This document shows, in pieces, positions 1-10,134 of a stretch of 64,000 nt of DNA. The stretch is from Emiliania huxleyi CCMP1516. Lineage: Eukaryota > Haptophyta > Isochrysidales > Noelaerhabdaceae. Under the pieces are notes generated by a model. That model was not told the DNA's origin, made no database searches, and was given only the letters and a program-made list of their open reading frames with translations. The position numbers were made by a program, and so were the translations under genes. Position 1 is the first letter of the stretch. Each line of letters opens with the position of its first letter. The stretch covers positions 916,838-980,837 of the forward strand of contig NW_005198966.1 of the NCBI RefSeq assembly GCF_000372725.1. Reading direction: 5' to 3'.

Positions 1-705
1 TCGCTGGGCGCGGTCACTCACCGGCCCATCACCCGCCTGCCGATCACCTGTCCGCCTCGCCGCGCGCGGGCCGCTCGCCTGCTCGCCACTGCCGCCGCGC
101 GTCCCCGCGCCGCCACGCTTCCCTGTGCACCTGACCGCGCTCGAGCTGCGCAGACGGCGCGCGCTCTGGCAGACAGAGCAGCGGCCGCCCAGGCGGTCGC
201 TGCTCCGCCCCGTCCGAATCCGTCCGCCCGCGCGTGCCGCTGCCGCCGCCGCCGCCACCACCGCCGCCGCGTTTCCCCGCGCCGCCACGCTTCCCTAAAA
301 ACAGGCCGTGCCAGGCCGTGCCAGCCCACGAGGCTGCCCGCCCGTCCCGGGGGACACACAAAACAAGGGGTGGGAGAAGGACAGGGTCCCCACCTGCACG
401 AGCAGGATCTTGTAAGGACGATCAGGGAAACCACGGGCTCATCGCCGAGGAGCTTGCTCCCCCCTACGCCGCTGCCCCCGCTGCGCAGCCTCACCGCAGT
501 GCACTGCGCTCTCCGCGCCCCTGACGATTAGTGAGGAGGTGGTGTTGCACAGCATGGAGCTCGGCGAGCGTTTACATGCACACTGACACAGGGGTGGCAG
601 GGGCGGCGGCACGAGTCTCCCACATACTATGCGGGCCTCACTAGAGGTGCGGCCTGTGCGTGTCCTCGCCCTTGAGGGGGGAGGGGAAGGGGCTGTGTGT
701 CTGTG
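1..705. other. No gene seen
   Basis: GC-rich and proline/arginine-biased in every frame. The open frames here do not resemble a known protein and overlap one another on both strands, as expected for a GC-rich spacer. I see no RNA gene. Confidence 0.5.
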
Positions 706-829
<124 letters not shown>

Positions 830-837
830 CTGGGAGA

Positions 838-955
838 GAGGCTTGCACTTGGAGCACTTGGAGTGCAATCAGTAACCTCACGCCCAGGACCGGGGAGCTG
901 AGAAGCGCACCCAGTTGGCCGGACGCTCGGCATCGGGTTACGGGCTAGAGAGCTC
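838..955 (+). repeat. Dispersed repeat R1, copy a
   Basis: The motif GCACTTGGAGCACTTGGAG, then AACCTCAC, GGGGAGCTGAGAAGCGCACC and GGGCTAGAGAG, occurs in the same order at 34174-34345 and, reverse-complemented, at about 7480-7665. A decayed copy is near 26590. This copy ends some 25 bases before the start of the F-box/RCC1 gene. It has no coding capacity and its class is unknown; a short non-autonomous element is one possibility. Confidence 0.7.
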
Positions 956-979
956 GGATTAAGAATTCTTTTTCTCGCC

Positions 980-2404
980 ATGTCAGCCCCGCGGCGCCGC
1001 TCGCGCCGCCTCGCCGCCTCCGCCGCCGCCCCCTCGCCAGACACGCCGCCGCCCGCCCGCCTCCTCGACCTTCCCACGGAGCTCCTCGCGCGCGCCATCT
1101 CTCGCCTCGATGGCCCCCTCGACATCGCTCGCGTCGCGGCCGTCTCGCTGCTCTTCCACGCCTCGCTTGCGCTGGAGGGCATCCGCTTGTGGGCGCAAGA
1201 GCGCGGCTTCGAGCTGCCGGCGCAGCCCGAGGGCGAGAGCTGCGCCGTGCGGTGGCTGTGCTATTCGGCGCTGCTGTGCGAGTCCAACCCGCCGGCGAGG
1301 GCGGCGGGAAGCTTGCAGCACAGCCTCTTCATCGACGGCGAGGGGCGGCTCTCGTCGTGCGGCAATGCGCCGTCCTACGCCCCAGGGCTCCTTGGCCACG
1401 GCGAGGGTGTGACGCGGCTCAACACGCCGACCCTCCTCCCTTCGCCGCTGGGCGGAGAGCGCGCCGTGAGCGTGTCGGCTGGAGGATTCCATTGCCTCGC
1501 CATCACCAGCAGCGGGGCTATCTGGAGCTGGGGCGATGGAGGCGACGGCATCCTGGGCCATGGCGATGAGCAGGACCAGCTGCTGCCCAAGAAGATCGAG
1601 GCCTTTGCTGACCAGCGCGTCGCCACCGTGTCGGCTGGAGCCGGGCACAACCTCGCCACCACCGCCGACGGTGCCATCTGGAGCTGGGGCTTTGGAGGCT
1701 TGGGCGGGCTGGGCCACGGCGACGAGCAGGACCAGTCGCTGCCAAAGAAGGTCGAGGCCTTTGCTGGCCAGCGCATCATCGCTGTGTCGGCGGGAGAGCA
1801 CCACAGCCTCGCCCTCACCACCGATGGCAGCGTTTGGAGCTGGGGCAGTGGAGTCTTTGGCCAGCTGGGCCACGGCGACCAGCAGGACCAACTGCTGCCG
1901 AAGAAGGTCGAGGCCTTGGCGGGCCAGCGCGCCGTGGCTGTGTCGGCTGGAGGGGGCCACAGCCTCGCCCTCACTGCTGACGGCGCCGTCTGGAGCTGGG
2001 GCCATGGAGCCTCTGGCAAGCTCGGCCACGGCGACCATCAGAACCAGCTGCTGCCAAAGAAGGTCGAGGCTTTCGCTGATCAGCGCGTCGTCGCTCTGTC
2101 GGCTGGAGCACACCACAGCCTCGCCCTCACCGTCGGCGGCAGCGTCTGGAGCTGGGGCCGTGGAGCCTTTGGCCAGCTGGGCCACGGCGACGAGCAGGAG
2201 CAGCTGCTGCCCAAGAAGGTCGAGGCCTTTGCTGGCCGGCGCGTCGTCGCAGTGTCGGCTGGAGTAATCCACAGCCTCGCCCTCACCGGCGACGGCGCTG
2301 TCTTTACCTGGGGCAAGGGCGGCTTCGGCTGCCTAGGCCACGGAGAGGACATGTCGAACCAGCTGCTGCCCAAGAAGGTCGAGTCGTCGGCGCCGGGGCA
2401 GTGA
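980..2404 (+). CDS. F-box and RCC1-repeat protein
   Basis: A single-exon frame of 474 residues. Residues about 29-65 (LLDLPTELLARAISRL and following) fit an F-box, the segment that binds Skp1 in SCF ubiquitin ligases. From about residue 115 to the end there are RCC1-type blades of roughly 51 residues, each carrying a variant of VSAGGxHSLALT followed by WSWGxGxxGxLGHGD; at least six are visible. RCC1 propellers are protein-interaction folds, so this is probably a substrate adaptor; the substrate cannot be read from the sequence. The blades are very similar to each other at the DNA level, suggesting recent internal duplication. The start is the first ATG after a repeat-rich upstream region. Confidence 0.9.
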   Translation: MSAPRRRSRRLAASAAAPSPDTPPPARLLDLPTELLARAISRLDGPLDIARVAAVSLLFHASLALEGIRLWAQERGFELPAQPEGESCAVRWLCYSALLCESNPPARAAGSLQHSLFIDGEGRLSSCGNAPSYAPGLLGHGEGVTRLNTPTLLPSPLGGERAVSVSAGGFHCLAITSSGAIWSWGDGGDGILGHGDEQDQLLPKKIEAFADQRVATVSAGAGHNLATTADGAIWSWGFGGLGGLGHGDEQDQSLPKKVEAFAGQRIIAVSAGEHHSLALTTDGSVWSWGSGVFGQLGHGDQQDQLLPKKVEALAGQRAVAVSAGGGHSLALTADGAVWSWGHGASGKLGHGDHQNQLLPKKVEAFADQRVVALSAGAHHSLALTVGGSVWSWGRGAFGQLGHGDEQEQLLPKKVEAFAGRRVVAVSAGVIHSLALTGDGAVFTWGKGGFGCLGHGEDMSNQLLPKKVESSAPGQ

Positions 2405-4410
2405 TGAGAAGGGCGAAAGGGCGCAAGGCTCAGTGTTGCCGCGTTGCCCACGTGCCTACCGCCACCTGCGACGTATGCGAGAGTTGCGAGAGGCGAATCC
2501 GGGAAGGGAGAGATTGAAGCATGGTCCACTGCTGTGATGCCCCGTGACATGAAGACCCCGTGTAGATAGAGTGCACGCGCCGCCAGGCGCGTCCCCACTT
2601 TTTGCATCACAGCTGCGAGGCATAGAGTTGTGTGGCGTGTGTGGGACGAGCGAGCCCCACCAGCACCACGATTGGCAGCGCCAGCGGAGTTTCTGAAAAG
2701 GACACTCTCTGCTCTTCTAGGGTGCGATACTTCCGGGCCGGTGTGCGGGGAGCGAACCTCAAAGACCGCCCAGAAGCTTTCTGTATTCTGAGCGAACCAA
2801 TCGGGCCAGGATCATCAGCATATGTCCCCTCCACAACATCGTGGGCGTTTGAGCGGTATTTGAGGAGCACCGCGACTCTGAAGTTCGGCCGGGTGGTCTG
2901 CAGACCCCCCCCCCCGGAGCAGCAGAGGCTCCGTGGGGTCGAAAAGTCGACGCTGGGAGTCGCACTCGTCAAACCATCGCAGCACCACGCAGTCCGCACG
3001 TACCGCCCACATCCCCTCCACCGCTGAGAAGGCGCAGATCGACCGCCGGGCCGCGTAGTCGTCGTTAAGGAGCGGTTTTTGGAGCCGTACGAAGAGGTCC
3101 CAGACGGGCGAACATGCGGTTTTTCGACGACCACACGCGATGTGGTATCTGCTTTTTGCTAAAAACGGGCCGCCTAGTGCAGCATCACTAGTACAACACG
3201 CAACCACACTGATAGCTCCACACTAGCCGGTATAGGCGAGCCCCGGCGGCCTCACCGTCGCCGCTCGCGGCGGAGCCGACGGCGGAGCCACGGGCCGGTG
3301 CGACCTTTTGGGGGGACATGAGCTCGCCAGGACGTCGCCGATGGCTCGGCGCGCCTCTTCTTGCCAGCGCGGGACGGCCTACCTACAGGAGGGGGGGGGG
3401 AGGAAGACGGAACTGAGCACTAGGTTCGTGATCCCGTCGCCGGCAACGGCTGGGACAGGGGCGGCAAACGACGGGCGGGTCCGCGAGACCTTTTGATTGA
3501 GCGCCAATGAGCTCGCCGGGAGGCTCTCGATGGCTGCCTGCACTTCTTCTCGACGGGCTTTCGTCGGGCCGTGCCTGGTCGGCGGGGCTTGGGTGAGGTG
3601 AGCGGGCGGGAGTCGCATATGAGTGTCGCGGGCAGTGCACGGTGGCTCGGTGGGTAACCAAAAACACCTTTTGCGCAAAAACGGGTCCTTCGCCATGCGC
3701 GGTCCTTGCTGACCCTGCCAAACTCTCTCGCCGCCGTTCGCGGCTCGGCTTGCGTATGCGGCTGGGAGCTTCGAGGACATGCAGGTGTCCCACCCCCTCC
3801 GGCCATCCCCCCGGCTCCCAAGTGCGCGGCCGCGACGCGCTGCGCACCCTCTTCCGCGCTGCACCCGCTCTCGGCACGGCCTTCGTCCGACGAGATCACC
3901 TCTTCGCGCCGCAGGTGCACAACCAAGGGCTGGCCACCTCCGTATCCATCATGGTGAAGCCAATGGGCCAAAAATGGCAACTCGTACGAGAGCGTCGTGG
4001 GGCCTCCGCGGCGCGCCTTGGGCAAGGCGGCGGCATGTGTGCACTTGTTGAAGATGGCACGCCGCAGGGCCATCGGTTGTACGCCCGGCTCGTCGGCTGT
4101 GAACTCGGGGCGGGGCGGCAGGCACTGCGGCGTGTGAGGTTGAAGAGGGACTCGAGACGATCGCCGGGTCCCGGCCTCGCCCGCGTCAGTCCGCGCTCTT
4201 ACTACACGCACCACACGCAGCGGATCTCCGCCGCCGCGGTGCGGGCCGACGCCAAGAACATCCGTAACCAGATTGCCTGCCTCAAACAGAGCGTGTGCGC
4301 GGCCGCCTAGGCGGCCCGCCCCTCCCCACCATAATTGCCATGGCTGCCCCGCAGCTAGTGAGTCGCACCGTCGTCCGGCACCGCTATGGGTAGAAGTGCG
4401 GTTTAGACGG
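2405..4410. other. Gene-poor stretch, nothing assignable
   Basis: Several overlapping open frames exist on both strands (for example 3420-4214 minus and 3642-4310 plus), but none has recognisable domains or a convincing start. Two short stretches share the phrase AAAAACGGG near 3160 and 3680, which may mark old repeats. I would not annotate a gene here. Confidence 0.4.
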
Positions 4411-4511
4411 CTTAGAACGGTACAACCGTTCTAAACGAGTATGTGATTCACAGTCTGCTCCCCAAGGAAGATAGATGGCGGAGCTGAGCCAGCTGTGAAT
4501 CACATACTCGT
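4411..4511. repeat. Pair of hairpins with 19-bp inverted repeat
   Basis: TAGAACGG and CCGTTCTA around 4413-4432 form a small hairpin. Just beyond it, 4435-4453 (ACGAGTATGTGATTCACAG) is matched exactly in reverse complement by 4493-4511, with a 39-base loop. This could be the remnant of a miniature inverted-repeat element or a structured transcript; nothing here decides between them. Confidence 0.7.
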
Positions 4512-5250
4512 ACTGTTAACTCAGGGTTAAGCGTGACCTTGCAAGGTCCTGCCGCCAGGGCAGCGCCGCTCGTTCCGTGTCGCGCAGGGGCTCGCGCGCA
4601 CTCGGGGCGCGCGCGCACTCGGGGCGCGCGTGGGCAGGGCTCTGCCACACGAGCGAATCTCCCACGAAGCACAGCCGTTTCTGTCGTGCACGGCCTGGGT
4701 GATGCGCATGGCTACGCCGCAGCAGCTCCGCTAGCGGCACCGCAGGCCTGCATCCGTCCGGCCACTCGATGGCGAGCTGAGACGTAGTTGTGCTTGGCTG
4801 CGCGGCCCACTCCGAGCTCCTGTTTGGCAGGCCGGCCTCCTGCCGAGCAGAGTGCCAGCGCAGCGCCTCCTCGCGCTCGCTGAGCGTGCACCTGCCCCGC
4901 AGCTGGTCAGGAAGGGTGGACGTCTGCCGGCGGCAGCGCCCGGAGGAGATTGTCAGGTCGTTCATGCGGCAGCTGTGTGGCGGGTAGCTTGCGCGTCACC
5001 TAAAGGGTTACCGTCGGTACCCATATATCTGGGGCGCGTGCATTCACAGCACCGCATTCACAGCGAGGAGTTTTTGTTTGTGCGCAGCGCGATGTGTATG
5101 TAGCGCAGTCCTGGCCAATCCGCTGACAGCAAAGCGCGACTTTGTCGAACGCTGTGTCGACAGGGGAGGGGACGGGATCACGTTTTCACCAGCTGCTTGT
5201 GTGTGCGCGTCGTCACTACACCTTGGTCTGGGTGGGTCGCAGGAGCAGAC
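4512..5250. other. Spacer upstream of sulfotransferase-like gene
   Basis: No gene recognised. There are short local direct repeats of GCGCACTCGGGGCGCGC near 4595-4630. The open frames have no recognisable domain. Confidence 0.4.
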
Positions 5251-6045
5251 ATGTGGTCCTTCGCCGGCAACTGCTCCCCACCCGCCACGCCGTATACAGT
5301 GCTGCAGCCCACGTTCCCGTCCAGTGGCCGCGGCTGGATGCAATCACTCGTACACCACGCCCTTCAACAGAGCGGCTTCAACAAAGATAACAAGCGCTCG
5401 CAAAACGTGCCACTTGGGGGCAAGATCTTTGTGTTCACCCATGCTCACAGCGAGGGCGTCGAGCTGGAGTGGACATTCACGCACGAGCTAGATGGAAACC
5501 ACTCGCTCGCCCTCGTCGAGCACACAGAGCGGCCTCAGCTCGTCGTCCGCGTTGTGCGCGAGCCACTGGCCAACGTCGACGCCTACTTCCGCTATCAGTC
5601 GAGAATATCAGAACAAGCAAACGCCACACAGCCGGCCTGGAAGGCCTTTGCGAGTCAACGTCTCCGCGACTACCCCAAATTCCACAACCAATGGGCAGGA
5701 ATGTGCACAAGGCCTCACGTATGCTGCATGCGCACCACCTATGAGCAGCTGAACGAGGACCCGGGGAGCCTGCTCAAGACGCTGTTCAGGACGTGGCTGG
5801 GGCGGTTGCCCGTGCACGTCACCGACCAGGCAGTGGCCGCCGCGGTTGAGAAATTCGCGCCTATCCACAGCAAGCATAGTCGTAACGGGTCCATGACGGG
5901 GTCGACACACTGGCCGCAGCTGCAGCTCACCTTGCCCAGCGGATCAACAGAGTGGCAGCTGCAATTCACCTTGCCCAGCGGGAACAGCTTTCAAGGCTTC
6001 CCGCCAGAGCTGATCATAGCGGCCCGCCGCGCCGGCGCTCAGTGA
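5251..6045 (+). CDS. Sulfotransferase-like P-loop protein
   Basis: Frame of 264 residues from the ATG at 5251; the open frame extends upstream to 5197, so an extra N-terminal exon is possible. Near residue 22, TFPSSGRGWMQSLVHHAL matches the 5'-phosphosulfate-binding loop of PAPS-dependent sulfotransferases (usual form YPKSGTxW). VFTHAHSEG further on corresponds to the second strand, and VVRVVREPLANVDAYFRYQ to the 3'-phosphate-binding RNPxDxxxSxY region. FASQRLRDYPKFHNQWAG and YEQLNEDPGSLLKTLFRTWLG fit the C-terminal part. The predicted role is sulfate transfer to a carbohydrate, lipid or protein; the acceptor cannot be predicted. A sulfatase lies 2 kb downstream on the same strand. Confidence 0.7.
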   Translation: MWSFAGNCSPPATPYTVLQPTFPSSGRGWMQSLVHHALQQSGFNKDNKRSQNVPLGGKIFVFTHAHSEGVELEWTFTHELDGNHSLALVEHTERPQLVVRVVREPLANVDAYFRYQSRISEQANATQPAWKAFASQRLRDYPKFHNQWAGMCTRPHVCCMRTTYEQLNEDPGSLLKTLFRTWLGRLPVHVTDQAVAAAVEKFAPIHSKHSRNGSMTGSTHWPQLQLTLPSGSTEWQLQFTLPSGNSFQGFPPELIIAARRAGAQ

Positions 6046-6177
6046 TGGCTGCCTACACACCTGTCCGCCCTCACACAGGGCATGGAGTGAAGGTTACAAT
6101 AATGGGGGGTTTGTGTGAATTGTTATGTATAACAACTGTGAATGTGAACGACTGGCTATTATGGCGGAGGTGAAGCC

Positions 6178-7350
6178 GTGAAGGACTCGCAAGGCCAGCC
6201 TGTCGGGACGCGCAGCCTCATCAGCGTGGCTGTTTGTGGGCAGGATGGACCGGGGAGTTGGCGCCCCTCCCACGGCGACGAGGTGGTGGACGCGATCCGA
6301 CGCGCGGGCGTGGTCTTGCTGCCGGTCCACCTCGACGTCGCACGCCGCACTTCACGCCGCCAGGCGCGGCTGGTGGCGGCGCACGCCGCCCTTGACGCCA
6401 AGTACCGAGAGGACAAGAAGACGTACTATTTCTACGACAAGACTGGCCGGGCCTACCGCATCTACAACCCGAGAGGGCTGCCCCCGGCGCATGCATACCT
6501 TCCGCTTACCGAATGGAGCTCGCGCAGCAATCTTCTACAACACGCTCAGCGCCGATACTCCGCGACGATTCACCATTCGGCCTGGAGGGAGATGCATGCG
6601 GCGGCGGGCCGCGCAGGGAGGAGGGAGCAGGTGCGGTTTGTCTCGGCGAGCCAGTTCGGCGCGGGTGCATTCTTGAACGCGATCCCGACCCGCGCGCGCA
6701 CTTCCGTCTCTTGCCCTCGTACGTGCTGCGCTTCGCGCTGCAGCGCCGCTTCGGATTGCACCTGTCGATGATGACGGACGTCATGGCGGACGGCATCTAC
6801 AGCCAGCACGATCTGCCCTTAAACGCCCTCGGCGACGTGGCGCAGTACGACGGCGCGGCGGGCCTCCGGGCCACCAGACGCGGCACAAGGAGGTCCTCCT
6901 GGACCTTGTCGAGCTGCTGCGGGGCAAGCTTGGGCGCGGCGCGGTGGAGCACGAGTTGCACTGCGAGCACAGCACTACGAGGACGGACTTGTACATTTAC
7001 CAGGGGGTGAACGGGGACCTGCCCTGCATCGGCGACACGAAGATCTTTGCCGGTGTGCCGTCGGACCCCTCGGGGGTGGGGCGCATGGGGGCATTCGTCG
7101 CTTGCGCAGAGGGGAAGTGCCGTGTGGAGGCGCTGCTCTTCGAGGAGTTCGGCGCGATGAGCGCGGGGGTGGTCGGCGCGCGAATGGATGCCGTTTGCGC
7201 TGCAGCGGCTGTCGGTGCAGCTCTGGATGGCGCTCGCGGACGAGGCACAGCGCGCCATTGGTGCGGCGTCACGCGGTCGCGAGGGGCCGCGGGGGAATGC
7301 TAGTGGGATAGGGGGCTCTGAGGGGAAGGGAGCGGGGGGCGCCCAGTAGG
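6178..7350 (+). pseudogene. Frame-broken retroelement ORF relic
   Basis: Three overlapping frames must be joined to read one protein: frame 1 to about 6690 (to GAGAFLNAIP), frame 3 through FRLLPSYVLRFALQRRFGL to about 6880, then frame 2 through LLDLVELLRGKLGRGAVEHE and TRTDLYIYQG to about 7200. The order 'GAGxxLNAIP - LRxRLGL - RxDL' resembles the region after the reverse-transcriptase domain in many non-LTR elements of algae and oomycetes; this is from memory of the families and was not searched. At least two frameshifts make it non-functional. It could instead be a badly assembled gene of unknown function. Confidence 0.45.
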
Positions 7351-7404
7351 GCGCCGGCACCCCAGCGTAGAGGGCGTCGTGTAGCCCTCCTTTCTTTTGC
7401 AAAA

Positions 7405-7665
7405 GAAACGGTTTAAACTCACACAACCCGAGGATGGGAGACGGCACGCCAGCAGAAAGAAAAGAAAGAAAAGAAAGGTGCCCGTGTTTACTTTAAGGCC
7501 CTTGCCCTGCGAATGCGCACCCCCCCTAGCTAGGGGTCAGGGCTCTCTAGCCCGTAGCCCGATCCCGATCATCCGGCCCGCTGGATGCGCTTCTCAGCTC
7601 ACCGGCCCTGGATGTGAGGTTACCGACTGCACTCCAAGTGCTCCAAGTGCTCCAAGTGCCGGATT
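7405..7665 (-). repeat. LINE-tail fragment plus R1 copy b
   Basis: Positions 7405-7480 resemble the reverse complement of the LINE 3' end found elsewhere in the window (AACCCGAGGATGGGAG, ACGGCACGCC, AAAG repeats). Positions 7482-7665 are R1 in reverse orientation, including CCTAGCTAGGGGTCAGGGC and CACTCCAAGTGCTCCAAGTG. The R1 part matches 34174-34345 over nearly its whole length. Confidence 0.7.
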
Positions 7666-8011
7666 GTTGCGTGGCTTTTCATTTTCTGTACCGATTTTTC
7701 TTTTGAAGGGGAGCATCGCTCCGGGCGCAGCGTGGAGGCTGGAGTGCGGTCGTAGCCCTCGCCACACGTAGCCTTCGCCCCGGGGACGCGGGCAGCGGCG
7801 GGCGCAGGCGGGAAAAGGAAGGAAGGTTGCGCGCAACTTTCTGCGAATCTCGCGAGGTCTCGAGGTGCCGGACTTGGCCGCTTTTGTATCTCGACACCTC
7901 GAGAGAAGAAGGGCCCGAGCTATTTTTCTTTTGGGGTTGGTGACGGAGTTGTCGTAAGATTCTTTTGGCGGGCAAGTGCCGGACGCTTGCGACAGTACCC
8001 GGGTACGAGCC

Positions 8012-9613
8012 ATGGCAATGCCTGTTACGAGCATCGCCGCAGTCACCAAAGAGCTCACTGCCAGGGGTGGCAGTGGTGCATCCGCGACCCTCGCCTCTCC
8101 CAGCGTCGTGCTTCTGCTCACCGACGACCAAGACGTGCTCCTCTCTGACGCAGCGCGCTGGCAACCCGTGCTGCATCGCCGGGTCGTGCAAGCCGGCGCC
8201 ACCTTTGCTCGCGCATTTGCCAACAGTCCAGTTTGCTGCCCGTCGCGCTCCTCCTTGCTCACCGGCAAGTACACGCACAACCACGGCGCACTAAACAACT
8301 CGCTCCAAGGGAGCTGCGCCTCACCCCAGTGGTCAACGGAGATGGAGCCAGACGCTCTCGCCGTGCACATGCAGAAGGCAGGCTACCGGACAATGTACGC
8401 CGGCAAGTACCTCAACAACTACGGGTTGAGTGGATCGCTGGGTCTCAAGTACGTGCCTCCGGGTTGGAGCGAGTGGTGTGGCCTGCAAGGCAACAGCCGC
8501 TACTACAACTACACCCTCTCTGTGAACGGCAGGGAAGAGCGCCACGGCTGCAACGCATCCGACTATCTGACCGACGTGCTGGCAGAGCGGGCGGTCGCCT
8601 TCGTCCAGCGGACCTCGTCACCGCTCTTTTTGTGGATCGGCACGCCGGCCGCCCACGCCTCCTTCACGCCGGCGCCTCCCTTTGTCGACACCGCGCGCGG
8701 CGAGCTGGCCCCGCGCACGCCCAACTGGAATGTGGTTGGCAACCGTGGGCACCATCAGACGGTCCGCGAGCTCTCGCCAATGTCTGCGAACGAGGCGAAG
8801 GAGTCGGACGAGATCTACCGCCGGCGGCTCGGCACGCTGAGGAGCGTCGACCGGTTGGTCGAGAGCGTGTTTTCCGCGCTCGACGCGACGGGGCGTGCGG
8901 ACGCGACGTACTTCTTCTACACTTCCGACCACGGCTTCCACCTCGGCCAGAATGGCATGGCGTACGACAAAAGGCAACTGTTCGAGACGGACGTGCGCGT
9001 GCCGCTCTTCGTGAGCGGACCGGGGGTCCCCGCAGGCGCGACTCTGCACCAGCCCGTCTCCCACGTTGATCTCGCGCCGACCATCCTCGCGCTCGCGACC
9101 GGCGGCGCGTTGACGCCCGACGGGTGGGACGGCACCTCTTACCACTCAGCCTTGCTCGGCGCGGCGGGCGGCGGGCGAAAAGACGTGCTCCTGCAGTATT
9201 ATGGCGAGGGCAGGCAAACCGAGACGTGCGGTGCGCACCGGCTGGCGTACCACACTTTGGCAGACGGCACCGTCGTCGCGTGGGACGTGGGCGAGTACGA
9301 GCCCGCGCCGTGCGACGGCGAGAACAACACTTGGGCGTGCGTGCGCCGCGTCGTCCCGTCCGCGGCGCCCGGGGAAGTGCTGGCGGTCGACGACGTGTGG
9401 TGCGAGTTCGCTTGCTTCGTGGCCGGCCCCGGCTCAGCGCCTGTGCCGTGCCCCGCCGACGAGCCGGAGGGGTACGGCGCCTATTACGACCTGAAGGTCG
9501 ATCCGTGGCAGGTGCATAACCGGGCGCGCGTGCTGCCGCATGGCGAGCGCGACGCTCTGCGCAAGCGGCTGCATGAGCTTCGCGCATGCCAAGGCCAGGC
9601 GGGATGCGCGTGA
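8012..9613 (+). CDS. Sulfatase, glucosamine-6-sulfatase type
   Basis: Single-exon frame, 533 residues from the ATG at 8012. The open frame begins slightly earlier, but only with a non-ATG codon. Early Asp pair in VVLLLTDDQD is the metal site. NSPVCCPSRSSLLTGKYTHN carries the sulfatase signature C-x-P-S-R, in which the Cys is converted to formylglycine in family members. GKYLNNYG, TSDHGFHLGQNGMAYDKRQLFETDVRVPL and SHVDLAPTILAL follow in the order seen in N-acetylglucosamine-6-sulfatases. It should hydrolyse sulfate esters of sugars, in the lysosome/vacuole or outside the cell, but I see no obvious signal peptide at this start; an upstream exon may supply it. The real substrate is unknown. Confidence 0.93.
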   Translation: MAMPVTSIAAVTKELTARGGSGASATLASPSVVLLLTDDQDVLLSDAARWQPVLHRRVVQAGATFARAFANSPVCCPSRSSLLTGKYTHNHGALNNSLQGSCASPQWSTEMEPDALAVHMQKAGYRTMYAGKYLNNYGLSGSLGLKYVPPGWSEWCGLQGNSRYYNYTLSVNGREERHGCNASDYLTDVLAERAVAFVQRTSSPLFLWIGTPAAHASFTPAPPFVDTARGELAPRTPNWNVVGNRGHHQTVRELSPMSANEAKESDEIYRRRLGTLRSVDRLVESVFSALDATGRADATYFFYTSDHGFHLGQNGMAYDKRQLFETDVRVPLFVSGPGVPAGATLHQPVSHVDLAPTILALATGGALTPDGWDGTSYHSALLGAAGGGRKDVLLQYYGEGRQTETCGAHRLAYHTLADGTVVAWDVGEYEPAPCDGENNTWACVRRVVPSAAPGEVLAVDDVWCEFACFVAGPGSAPVPCPADEPEGYGAYYDLKVDPWQVHNRARVLPHGERDALRKRLHELRACQGQAGCA

Positions 9614-10134
9614 GCCACGGCTGAGGGCTGAGGTGAGTGCTCGTGTCTGCAGTAAATCTGTTCAATACAACTCCCAGATCCGAATCTCTCATATATCAGA
9701 CGGAAAAGGACGCGAAAGTACCTCGAAGTACGACGACCCCTCTCTCGACCTGAGCCGGGTGTCCTGAGACTCCTCTCTCTCCTGTGTCCTCTCCCCGTAC
9801 AGCCGTACTCCGACCCCGCATCACACCGGACGGGCACTCTGTGTCTGTGATGCGCCCCGGAGAGACGACAGAGAGAGAGCGCAGGTGGTGAGGGAGCGAC
9901 GAGAGGGAGGGAGCGGGGCTACACCCGGAGCCAGTAGCGCTCAAAAGTGCCGGAGACCAAGATATACCGTAGGAAAAAAGTTACACAACACACACACACA
10001 CCCCACTCACCAGGTTCTCAACAGTCACATGTCATGAAGAGTCCCTCCCCTTGTTCCAGAGGACCTTCCGCCGACTGTGCTCCGTGGCACCCGCGGTCCT
10101 GGTGCAGTCTCCACTCAAGTCTCAACTTTCAGAC
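9614..10134. other. Intergenic, tail to tail
   Basis: Spacer between two convergent genes. It has pyrimidine-rich tracts and a short CA run near 9990-10005. No gene or RNA is seen. Confidence 0.5.

Noticed and set aside
983-2272. 429-residue minus-strand frame opposite the RCC1 gene
   Set aside because: It mirrors the RCC1 repeats on the antisense strand; the plus frame has the family motifs.
3642-4310. 222-residue plus frame and 264-residue minus frame in the same place
   Set aside because: Neither has recognisable domains, and the two overlap. I could not choose between them or support either.
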